A stretch of DNA of 64,000 bases. Source: Palsa-1233 sp963796635. Lineage in GTDB: Bacteria > Gemmatimonadota > Gemmatimonadetes > Gemmatimonadales > GWC2-71-9. Location: positions 558,001-622,000 of the forward strand of contig CAWCMH010000001.1 in the NCBI GenBank assembly GCA_963796635.1. The letters are read 5' to 3'. A model generated the notes under the pieces. That model ran no database searches, was not told the DNA's origin, and was given only the letters and a program-made list of their open reading frames with translations. The position numbers and the translations under genes are program-made. How positions within the stretch are numbered: position 1 is the first letter of the stretch; each line of letters opens with the position of its first letter. Below are positions 17,770 to 27,256 of the stretch, in pieces.

Positions 17770-19710
17770 ATGGCCGAACTGACCGCGTTGCGCGCGCTCG
17801 CACGCGCGATGGGCGTCCACACGCAATATGCCGATGGACTTGGCCGTGAGGTTACGGTGACACCCGAGACGCTGCTCGCCGTGTGCCGAGCACTGGGTGC
17901 GCCGCTCGACGCGGTCGGCGATGCCGCGGACGCGTTGCGTGCACACGAGGCGAAGCGTGCCGCGCAATGGTTGCCCCCGGTCGTCATCGCGTGGAACGGT
18001 CAACGGGAGCCGATCGATGTCGGCCGCCCGATCACTGACGCGTCATTGCGAACGGAAGATGGGGCGGCGCTGCCGCTCCATTGGACTGGGCATCGACTGG
18101 ATGTCCCGCCGCTTCCACTGGGCTATTACCGACTACGCGTCGCGTCGGGAGACGACGTTGCGACAGCCGCCGTGATCGCGGCACCGGTGCAGGCGTGGCG
18201 CCGCGCGGGGACGCATCGCAGTTGGGGCGTCGGCGCGCAACTCGCCGCGTTGCGGTCGTCGCGCAGCCGCTCAGTGGGCGATCTGCGGGACCTGCAGCGG
18301 CTCTGTGACTGGGTCGCCACCCAGGGCGGTGACGTCGTCAACCTGTTGCCGCTGCTCCCCACGTTCAATACGGCTCCCGCCGAACCGAGCCCCTATTCGC
18401 CTGTGACGCGTCTGTTCTGGTCGGAGCTGATGCTCGATCTCGGCGATGCGCACGTGTCGACATCCGCGCCGTCGCATCTCGACGTGTCGGCCGCTGCCCG
18501 CGAGGTGCACTACGCGCTGTCGGATTGCGTGCTAGCCGACCCGAACCTCGCCGACGCCGAGTTGTTGCGCTATGCCCGTTTTCGCGGCGCCCAGGCGCGG
18601 CTCGGCCGGAACTGGCGCGCCTGGCCGGAGCCGGCGCGTTCCGGTGCATTGGATCTCCGACACGTCGATGGCGACGTCGAGCGATTTCATCTGGTGGCGC
18701 AATCGCTCGTGCGTCGGCAGCTGCGTGAGTTGCGCGGCGGACTCGAACCGCGAGGCATGCGCCTGGGTCTCGATCTCGCGGTGGGCGTGCATCCGGATGG
18801 CTACGATCCCTGGTCGCGCCCGGAGCTCTTTGCGTCCGGTATGTCCGTCGGCGCACCGCCCGACGAGGGCTTTCCGAGCGGGCAGGACTGGGGCTTCGCG
18901 CCGGTGTTGCCCGATGCGTCGAGGCGCGAAGGCCACCGGTACATCGCGGCGTCGATCGCGCTCCAGGCGAGCCTCGCCGGCGTGTTGCGGATCGATCACA
19001 TCATGGCGTGGATGCGGCTCTACTGGATTCCGGCCGGGTTTGGTTTGCATCAGGGCGCTTACGTTTCCTACCCGGCAGAAGAACTGTTTGCCGTCCTGGC
19101 GCTCGAGTCCGAGCGTCATCAGTGCGAAGTGGTCGGCGAAAATCTGGGAACCGTGCCGAGCGCGATGAATGATGCGTTGTGGCGCCACCGGATCTGGGGC
19201 ATGTACCTGGCGGAGTTCGAAGCCGCGAAGCCCGAGCCGATCCGCGCGCCGGCGGAAACCGAGGTGGCCATGATCGGAACGCACGACACGCCGACCTTCG
19301 CCGGCTGGCTCACGGGCAACGACATTGGCGAGCGCGCGGCGCACGCGCTGCTCACGGCGGATGCGGTCGACACGGTGCGGGACGAGCGTCAGCGGGCAGT
19401 GTCACGACTCACCGCACTGGTCGAAGGCGACGCCGGCGTCCCGCGTGACTTGCTGGGAGACCTGCTTGACTGGTTGGGCAGGTCTGACAGCCCCCTGGTG
19501 CTCGCGTGGCTGGAGGACCTGTGGCTTGAGCCCGAGGGGGTCAACCTTCCGGGCACGTCATCGGCGATGCGCGCCAACTGGCAGCGGCCGATGCGGCGCG
19601 CGCTCGACGACATCGAATCCGATCCGCACATTGGCGCACTGCTGCTGCGGCTGGACCGGGCCAGGAAGTCCAGCGGAGCTCACCAGACACCCACCACCGC
19701 AGGAGGCTAA
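17770..19710 (+). CDS. malQ: 4-alpha-glucanotransferase (amylomaltase, GH77)
   Basis: Cytoplasmic enzyme that disproportionates maltodextrins, releasing glucose. 646 residues from ATG 17770, which has GCGGGA about seven bases upstream; an in-frame TTG at 17737 would add 11 residues. Catalytic motifs: LRIDHIMAWMRLYWIP (nucleophile Asp), VVGENLGTVPSAM (acid/base Glu), and IGTHDTPTFAGW (third Asp). No signal peptide, consistent with acting on imported maltodextrin. Its stop codon touches the start of the transporter gene. Confidence 0.93.
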   Translation: MAELTALRALARAMGVHTQYADGLGREVTVTPETLLAVCRALGAPLDAVGDAADALRAHEAKRAAQWLPPVVIAWNGQREPIDVGRPITDASLRTEDGAALPLHWTGHRLDVPPLPLGYYRLRVASGDDVATAAVIAAPVQAWRRAGTHRSWGVGAQLAALRSSRSRSVGDLRDLQRLCDWVATQGGDVVNLLPLLPTFNTAPAEPSPYSPVTRLFWSELMLDLGDAHVSTSAPSHLDVSAAAREVHYALSDCVLADPNLADAELLRYARFRGAQARLGRNWRAWPEPARSGALDLRHVDGDVERFHLVAQSLVRRQLRELRGGLEPRGMRLGLDLAVGVHPDGYDPWSRPELFASGMSVGAPPDEGFPSGQDWGFAPVLPDASRREGHRYIAASIALQASLAGVLRIDHIMAWMRLYWIPAGFGLHQGAYVSYPAEELFAVLALESERHQCEVVGENLGTVPSAMNDALWRHRIWGMYLAEFEAAKPEPIRAPAETEVAMIGTHDTPTFAGWLTGNDIGERAAHALLTADAVDTVRDERQRAVSRLTALVEGDAGVPRDLLGDLLDWLGRSDSPLVLAWLEDLWLEPEGVNLPGTSSAMRANWQRPMRRALDDIESDPHIGALLLRLDRARKSSGAHQTPTTAGG

Positions 19711-21267
19711 ATGGGGTCCGTCGCTGCCATCGCGCCCGCCCACGTCCAGCCGAAACCCCGCCTCGCCTTCTGGGCCATCTGGAACATGAGCGTCGGGTTT
19801 CTGGGGATCCAGTTCGGCTTTGCGCTGCAGAACGCCAACGTCAGCCGGATCTTCGAGACCCTCGGCGCGAGTGTCGACCGGATCCCGATTCTCTGGATCG
19901 CGGCGCCGGTCACCGGCCTCGTGGTGCAGCCGATCATCGGCTACTTCAGCGATCGCACGTGGAACCGACTCGGGCGGCGGCGCCCGTTCTTCCTGGGCGG
20001 CGCCATCGTGGCGTGTCTCGCATTGGTGATGATGCCGAAGTCGTCGTCGCTGTGGATGGCGGCGGGGATGCTCTGGATCATGGATGCGTCCATCAACATC
20101 ACGATGGAACCGTTCCGGGCCTTCGTGGGCGACAACCTGCCGGCCGCACAACGCACCACCGGATTCGCGATGCAGAGTTTCTTCATCGGCACCGGTGCCG
20201 TGGTCGCGTCCCTGCTGCCGTGGTTCCTGACGCGCGCGTTCGACGTCAGTAATGTCGCGCCCGCGGGAGTGATTCCCGATTCCGTGAAGTGGTCGTTCTA
20301 TCTCGGCGCCATCGTGCTCCTGGGCGCGGTCCTCTGGACCGTGACGCGGTCGACGGAGTACTCGCCGGACGAGATGGCGTCGTTTGACGAGAACCAGGTG
20401 CGCGAGACCTATTCGCGTCCGGCGCGAACGCCAGCCGAGCGGGCTCGCGATGGCGTCACCCAGGTGCGCCGCGGTGTGGTGCTCGTGGTCGTCGGCCTGG
20501 TCGGCTCGGCGCTGCTGGTGCGCGCGGCCGCGGACCAGGTGCTGGTGTTGTCGGTGGGACTGGTCGCGGCAGGGCTGGCGTTGGTTGCCAGCGGCATGCT
20601 GCAGCAACGGGGTCGCGTCCACAATGCGTTCGTCACCATCCTCACCGACTTCGAGGACATGCCGCACACGATGCGACAGCTTGCGTGGGTCCAGTTCTTC
20701 TCCTGGTTCGCGTTGTTCGCGATGTGGATCTACACCACGGCCGCCGTCACGTCGCGCCTGTACGGCGCACCCGATGCGACGTCGCCGCGCTACAACGAAG
20801 GCGCCAACTGGGTCGGCGTCGCGTTTGCCGTGTACAACGGCATCGCGGCCGTCGTGGCATTCGGCATTCCGGTGCTGGCGCGACGGACCAGCCGCAAGAC
20901 CGCGCACGCCGTTTGCCTCATCTGTGGCGCGCTCGGGCTCGCGTCGATCGGGATCATTGGCGATCCGCGCTACCTGCTGGTGTCGATGATCGGCGTCGGC
21001 ATCGCCTGGGCCAGTATTCTGTCGATGCCCTACGCGATCCTGACCGGCGCGTTGCCGCCGTCCAAGCTCGGCTACTACATGGGTGTCTTCAACTTCTTCA
21101 TCGTGATTCCGCAGATCGTGGCCGCCGCCGTGCTCGGCCTCATCGTCGGTCGCGTGTTCCACGGCGCCGCCATCGACGCGTTGCTGATCGGCGCGGTATC
21201 GCTGGTGGTGGCGGCCGGCCTGACCGCGCTGGTGCGCGACGCCGATGATCCGGGAGCTCGCACCTAG
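19711..21267 (+). CDS. MFS sugar transporter, SLC45/GPH-like
   Basis: Inner-membrane sugar:cation symporter, 518 residues, with an excellent AGGAGG ribosome-binding site at 19701-19706 inside the malQ 3' end. About twelve hydrophobic helices; motif A DRTWNRLGRRRPFFLGG between helices 2 and 3; a long charged loop near residues 215-245 between the halves. Resembles the bacterial maltose/sucrose SLC45-like permeases found beside amylase genes. Likely imports the maltodextrin or disaccharide products for MalQ. Confidence 0.88.
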   Translation: MGSVAAIAPAHVQPKPRLAFWAIWNMSVGFLGIQFGFALQNANVSRIFETLGASVDRIPILWIAAPVTGLVVQPIIGYFSDRTWNRLGRRRPFFLGGAIVACLALVMMPKSSSLWMAAGMLWIMDASINITMEPFRAFVGDNLPAAQRTTGFAMQSFFIGTGAVVASLLPWFLTRAFDVSNVAPAGVIPDSVKWSFYLGAIVLLGAVLWTVTRSTEYSPDEMASFDENQVRETYSRPARTPAERARDGVTQVRRGVVLVVVGLVGSALLVRAAADQVLVLSVGLVAAGLALVASGMLQQRGRVHNAFVTILTDFEDMPHTMRQLAWVQFFSWFALFAMWIYTTAAVTSRLYGAPDATSPRYNEGANWVGVAFAVYNGIAAVVAFGIPVLARRTSRKTAHAVCLICGALGLASIGIIGDPRYLLVSMIGVGIAWASILSMPYAILTGALPPSKLGYYMGVFNFFIVIPQIVAAAVLGLIVGRVFHGAAIDALLIGAVSLVVAAGLTALVRDADDPGART

Positions 21268-21472
21268 CAACGGCGCTCCGACGGCTGTGGGAGCGACTCC
21301 GCCGACGTCGTCAATCGGCACGATGACCCCACTCCCGAACTGGCTTGTCCATGTGTCCATCGTCATGGTGGCCCTGGGGCTCGGGTCGATGGCCTGGCGA
21401 CGGCGGCCCCGGTCAACGCGGGGCTGCTGCGGGCCGGCATCAAGGAGCCGATGTAGCGCCGGCTTGCCGGAG

Positions 21473-21501
21473 TTGACCGCCTCAGGCGGTACCCCTATCT
21501 T
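21473..21501 (+). promoter_or_regulatory. Strong sigma70-type promoter of the str/S10/spc operon
   Basis: TTGACC at 21473-21478, a 17-base spacer, then TATCTT at 21496-21501 match the consensus closely with ideal spacing. It lies 64 bases before the rpsL ATG, at the end of a 297-base gap after the MFS gene in which no convincing gene is visible. Transcription would start near 21508 and include the hairpin at 21521-21538. No comparable promoter was noticed further down the operon. Confidence 0.65.
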
Positions 21502-21520
21502 GTGAGTCTGTGCCGAACCG

Positions 21521-21538
21521 GGCCCCGGAGACGGGGCC
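21521..21538 (+). promoter_or_regulatory. GNRA-capped leader hairpin upstream of rpsL
   Basis: GGCCCCG and CGGGGCC form a perfect 7-pair GC stem closed by the GNRA-type tetraloop GAGA, followed by TTTGTC. It sits between the promoter and the rpsL start. It may be an attenuator, an mRNA stabiliser or an autoregulatory r-protein site; the T tract is too short for a standard intrinsic terminator. In E. coli the known str regulator is S7 acting between rpsL and rpsG, so this would be a different position. Confidence 0.5.
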
Positions 21539-21564
21539 TTTGTCAACGTATCGCTTGGGACCTG

Positions 21565-21963
21565 ATGCCGACGATTAATCAGCTGTTGCGCCACGGACGC
21601 CACGACGCGAACTACAAGGGCAAGGCTCCGCATCTGCAGAAGAATCCGCAGAAGCGCGGGGTCTGCACTCGAGTCTATACCACCACGCCCAAGAAGCCGA
21701 ACTCGGCGCTGCGCAAGGTGGCGAAGGTGCGCCTGACCAACGGCATCGAAGTGATCGCCTACATCCCGGGTGAAGGGCACAACCTGCAGGAGCATTCGAT
21801 CGTGATGATCCGTGGGGGGCGCGTCAAGGACCTGCCGGGTGTCCGCTACCATATCCTGCGGGGCACGCTCGACGCCGCTGGCGTCAATGACCGCCGGCAG
21901 TCGCGCTCGAAGTACGGCGCCAAGCGTCCCAAGGCGGGCGCTGCGGCCAAGGGGAAGAAGTAG
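21565..21963 (+). CDS. rpsL: 30S ribosomal protein S12
   Basis: Decoding-centre protein, 132 residues, about 8 longer than E. coli because of a KRPKAGAAAKGKK tail. The PKKPNSALRK loop carries the usual streptomycin-sensitive lysine, and the KDLPGVRYH loop has the Asp normally methylthiolated by RimO. ATG at 21565 is preceded by TTGGGA. First gene of the str operon; rpsG starts directly after the stop. Confidence 0.97.
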   Translation: MPTINQLLRHGRHDANYKGKAPHLQKNPQKRGVCTRVYTTTPKKPNSALRKVAKVRLTNGIEVIAYIPGEGHNLQEHSIVMIRGGRVKDLPGVRYHILRGTLDAAGVNDRRQSRSKYGAKRPKAGAAAKGKK

Positions 21964-22433
21964 ATGAGTCGCCGCAAGAACGCGGTCAAGCGGCCGGTCC
22001 CCCCGATCCGCGCTACGATTCCCAGACCGTCTCCAAGTTCGTCAGCAACCTGATGACCGAGGGGAAGAAGTCGCTCGCCGAGGGGATCTTCTACAAGGCG
22101 ATGGACATGATCGAGGAGCGCACCGGCCAGCCTGGCGTGGCGGTCTTCAAGCAGGCGGTCAACAACACCAAGCCGGCGGTCGAGGTCAAGTCGCGCCGGG
22201 TCGGTGGCGCGTCGCTGCAGGTGCCGGTCGAAGTGCGGCCGGAGCGGCGTACCGCGCTCGCCATGCGCTGGCTGATTTCCTACGCGCGGGCGCGCGGCGA
22301 AAAGACCATGGCCGAACGGCTGGCGGCGGAGCTGGTGCTGGCGAGCAAGGGCGAAGGCAACGCCATCAAGAAGAAGGAAGACACGCACCGGATGGCGGAA
22401 GCGAACCGGGCGTTTGCGCATTATCGCTGGTAA
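21964..22433 (+). CDS. rpsG: 30S ribosomal protein S7 (frame interrupted at 21999-22004)
   Basis: Head-domain primary 16S rRNA binder. The N-terminus MSRRKNAVKRPVPP reads from the ATG at 21964, but the rest (DPRYDSQTVSKFVSNLMTEG onward) is in another frame. The jump is at a run of six C (21999-22004) where seven would keep the frame and give a normal 156-residue S7. The downstream part has no other defect and includes the typical GGASLQVPVEVRPERR. S7 is essential, so an assembly indel is most likely; a real deletion or programmed shift is less so. Confidence 0.9.
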
Positions 22434-22449
22434 CGTTGGGATTGGCGTA

Positions 22450-22471
22450 GGGGCGAATGATCATTCGCCCC
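22450..22471. repeat. REP-like GATC-centred palindrome, copy 1
   Basis: Perfect 22-base palindrome whose central 20 bases are GGGCGAATGATCATTCGCCC. It begins 16 bases after the rpsG stop, is preceded by GTA and followed by CAACA. The same core recurs at 24896-24917, 25025-25046 and 26275-26296, with a shortened form at 24962-24981. Transcribed, each would form an 11-pair stem. Confidence 0.85.
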
Positions 22472-22515
22472 AACAGAGGTCGGGGTAGGTCGGGGTAGTC
22501 GGGTCGGGGCAGGCA

Positions 22516-22535
22516 GGGGCGAAAGATCTCGCCCC
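22516..22535. repeat. Degenerate REP-like inverted repeat
   Basis: GGGGCGA, a six-base centre AAGATC, then TCGCCCC and CAACA: the same outer arms and 3' flank as the palindrome at 22450-22471, with an altered centre. It supports a spreading element with variable centre rather than a simple tandem copy. Confidence 0.65.
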
Positions 22536-22545
22536 AACAGTACGG

Positions 22546-22581
22546 AGAGATCCCTCGCCGAGACATCCGGCTCGGGATGAC
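22546..22581. repeat. GTCATCCCGAG-family repeat remnant in the rpsG-fusA gap
   Basis: Read on the minus strand this is GTCATCCCGAGC, 11 unrelated bases, then GCGAGGGATC, matching the arms of the inverted repeat at 51330-51398. The remainder of the 336-base rpsG-fusA gap (to 22769) shows no convincing gene; short open frames there lack codon bias and homology that I recognise. Confidence 0.55.
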
Positions 22582-22769
22582 TTCTTCGAGGTCACATCCG
22601 GATGACGTGAGCGGCCAGGCCGCCCACCTCTCGTCCTTCGACAATCGCCGGGATGCTCGTGGAGCATCCTCGTTCGTGGCTCCGGCCCGAACGTGGCGCG
22701 GAGCGATACCACGGGCTCGGCCCGCAGGTCGCCCCGCTTTTTGGTTGGCTGAATCACTGGGGATCGTAC

Positions 22770-24893
<2,124 letters not shown>

Positions 24894-25046
24894 TAGGGGC
24901 GAATGATCATTCGCCCCCAACAACGGGGATCGGGGCGCCGGGGATCACGCAGGACCAGGTAGGGGCGAATGATATTCGCCCAACAACGGGGATCGGGGCG
25001 CCGGGGATCACGCAGGACCAGGTAGGGGCGAATGATCATTCGCCCC
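24894..25046. repeat. Tandem repeat of about 64 bases carrying REP-like palindromes, fusA-tuf gap
   Basis: Nearly three copies of a unit that starts TAGGGGCGAATGATCATTCG, continues CCCCAACAACGGGGATCGGG and (in the first two copies) GCGCCGGGGATCACGCAGG. Palindromes at 24896-24917 (perfect), 24962-24981 (shortened centre GATATTC) and 25025-25046 (perfect). The array fills almost the whole 180-base gap up to the tuf ribosome-binding site. Small length differences suggest slippage or assembly noise. Confidence 0.85.
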
Positions 25047-25073
25047 AACAACGGGGATCGGGAAGGGGTCGAG

Positions 25074-26275
25074 ATGTCGAAGGCGAAATTCGAGCGGACC
25101 AAGCCGCATGTGAACGTGGGGACGATCGGCCACGTGGATCACGGCAAGACGACGTTGACGGCGGCGCTGACGAAGGTGTCGGCCGACAAGGGCTACGGGA
25201 CGAAGTACATCCCGTATGACGCGGTGGCCAAGGCGAGCGAGTCGCAGGGACGGCGGGATCCGACGAAGATCCTGACGATCGCGACGAGCCACGTGGAGTA
25301 CGAGACGGCCGCACGGCACTATGCGCACGTGGACTGCCCGGGGCACGCGGACTATGTCAAGAACATGATCACCGGGGCCGCGCAGATGGACGGGGCGATC
25401 CTGGTGGTGAGCGCGGTCGATGGGCCGATGCCGCAGACGCGGGAGCACATCCTGCTGGCGCGGCAGGTGAACGTGCCGACGATCGTGGTGTTCCTCAACA
25501 AGTGCGACCTGGTGGATGATGCCGAGCTGCTGGACCTGGTGGAGCTGGAAGTGCGCGAGCTCTTGAGCCAGTACAAGTACCCGGGCGACGACACGCCGGT
25601 CATTCGCGGCTCCGCGATCAAGGCGATCGAGGGCGACGCGGGGTACGTGGCGAAGCTGCAGGAGCTGTATGACGCGCTGGACAACTACATCCCGCAGCCG
25701 GTGCGCGAGACGGACAAGCCGTTCCTGATGCCGGTGGAAGATGTGTTCAGCATCACGGGCGCGGCACGGTGGCGACGGGGCGGATCGAGCGCGGGCACGT
25801 CAAGGTGGGCGAAGAGGTGCAGCTGGTGGGGTTTGGGGCGGACAAGAAGGTGGTCGTGACCGGCGTGGAGATGTTCCGCAAGCTGCTGGATGAGGGGACG
25901 GCGGGGGACAACGTCGGCCTGCTGCTGCGCGGCGTGGAGAAGAACGAGATCGAGCGCGGGATGGTGCTGGCGAAGCCGGGGAGCATCCCGCCGCACACGA
26001 AGTTCGAGGCGGAAGTGTACGTGCTGGGGAAGGACGAGGGGGGGCGGCACACGCCGTTCTTCAAGGGGTACCGGCCGCAGTTCTACTTCCGGACGACGGA
26101 CGTGACGGGGAGCGTGGAGTTGCCGGCGGGGGTGGAGATGGTGATGCCGGGGGACAACATCCAGATGACGATCGAGCTGATCACGCCGGTGGCGATGGAC
26201 GAGGGGCTGCGCTTCGCGATCCGCGAGGGTGGGCGGACCGTGGGGGCCGGCGTGGTGACGAAGATCCTGAAGTAG
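25074..26275 (+). CDS. tuf: Elongation factor Tu (frame interrupted near 25761)
   Basis: GTPase that delivers aminoacyl-tRNA. ATG 25074 has GGAAGGGG upstream. P-loop GHVDHGKTT, DCPGHADY, NKCD and the typical domain 2/3 sequence ending AGVVTKILK. Switch I is unusual: after YDAVAKASESQGR it reads RDPTKILTIATSH, where most EF-Tu have PEEKARGITI, an insertion of about five residues with the Thr of ILTI aligned to the catalytic-Mg Thr. The frame breaks after FSITG at about 25761, where one C seems lost (GGCGC for GGCCGC, expected RGTVATGRIERG); rejoined it is about 400 residues. Flanked by REP-like palindromes; the downstream one begins on the last base of the stop codon. Confidence 0.93.
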
Positions 26276-26296
26276 GGGCGAATGATCATTCGCCCC
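26275..26296. repeat. REP-like palindrome between tuf and rpsJ
   Basis: Perfect copy of the 22-base palindrome (core GGGCGAATGATCATTCGCCC), starting on the final G of the tuf stop codon and ending 24 bases before the rpsJ ATG, followed by CAACA. It is the only notable feature in this short gap. Confidence 0.85.
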
Positions 26297-26320
26297 AACA
26301 ATGACGACGGGGAAACGCGC

Positions 26321-26629
26321 ATGCCAGACAAAATCCGGATTCGCCTCAAGGCGTTCGATCACGTGGTGCTCGACCAGGCCGCGGCGGACATCGTGCGCAC
26401 CGCCGAGAAGACCGGGGCGACGATTTCGGGACCCATTCCGTTGCCGGTCAAGACCGAGCGGTGGACGGTGCTGCGGTCGCCGCACGTGGACAAGAAGAGC
26501 CGCGAACAGTTCGAGCTGCGCACGCACAAGCGGCTGCTCGACATTCACGACTCACGCCCGCAGACCATGGACGCGCTGACCAAGCTCGACCTGCCTGCCG
26601 GCGTCGACGTCGAGATCAAGGTCGAATAG
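26321..26629 (+). CDS. rpsJ: 30S ribosomal protein S10
   Basis: 102 residues, full length. Also a Nus-complex antitermination partner in other bacteria. MPDKIRIRLKAFDHVVLDQA start, RSPHVDKKSREQFELRTHKR loop and DLPAGVDVEIKVE end are classic. ATG 26321 has GGGGAAA upstream; the longer open frame upstream is only the REP element. First gene of the S10 segment, apparently read from the upstream str promoter. Confidence 0.97.
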   Translation: MPDKIRIRLKAFDHVVLDQAAADIVRTAEKTGATISGPIPLPVKTERWTVLRSPHVDKKSREQFELRTHKRLLDIHDSRPQTMDALTKLDLPAGVDVEIKVE

Positions 26630-26632
26630 TCC

Positions 26633-27256
26633 ATGGCCACCGGAATCATCGGCCGCAAGCTCGGCATGACGCGCGTCTTCACCGACGATGGCTCTGCCGT
26701 GCCAGTAACCGTGATCGAAGCGGGCCCGTGTCCCGTATTGCAGGTGCGCGAGTCGCAGGCGCAGCTGGGGTGGGGCCGCAAGAGCGCCATTCGCACCAGC
26801 AAGGCCGAACTCGGCCACGCGAAGACGGCGGGACTCGATTTCGCGCCGCAGGTGGTGCGCAGCTTTCCCCTCCACGGCGAAGATCTGGCCGCGGGCGCCA
26901 CGATCACCGTCGAGATGTTCGCCGCCGGTGACATGGTCAAGGTGACCGGGACGACCAAGGGTCGCGGCTTTCAGGGCGTGGTGCATCGCTACGGATTCGG
27001 AGGCGGCCCGGCATCGCACGGCAACACCCGGCATCGCAAGCCGGGCTCGATCTCGCCGGGCACCGACCCGTCGCGCGTCATCAAGGGCAAGCGGATGCCG
27101 GGCCATATGGGTGCCGCGCGTCACACTGAACTGGGCCTCACCATCGTGAAGATCGACGCCGAGCGCAACCTGCTGTTCGTGCGCGGCGCGATTCCCGGCT
27201 CGAAGAACGGGATCGTAACGGTCGCCAAGCAGGGAGGCAGGAGTCGCCATGATTGA
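26633..27256 (+). CDS. rplC: 50S ribosomal protein L3
   Basis: 207 residues, starting four bases after rpsJ. MATGIIGRKLGMTRVF start and the GFGGGPASHGNTRHRKPGS extension that reaches the peptidyl-transferase region are intact. In KGKRMPGHMGAARHT a His stands at the position of the methylated Gln in E. coli (MAGQMG), a substitution also seen in some other bacteria. Its 3' end overlaps rplD by eight bases. Confidence 0.97.
   Translation: MATGIIGRKLGMTRVFTDDGSAVPVTVIEAGPCPVLQVRESQAQLGWGRKSAIRTSKAELGHAKTAGLDFAPQVVRSFPLHGEDLAAGATITVEMFAAGDMVKVTGTTKGRGFQGVVHRYGFGGGPASHGNTRHRKPGSISPGTDPSRVIKGKRMPGHMGAARHTELGLTIVKIDAERNLLFVRGAIPGSKNGIVTVAKQGGRSRHD

Noticed and set aside
21245..21505. 86-codon open frame between the MFS gene and rpsL
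   Set aside because: It overlaps the MFS stop and the rpsL promoter, has poor codon bias and only a short hydrophobic stretch; no family resemblance.
24894..25046. CRISPR-like array in the fusA-tuf gap
   Set aside because: Units are contiguous copies including the spacer-like part; there are no unique spacers and no cas genes.
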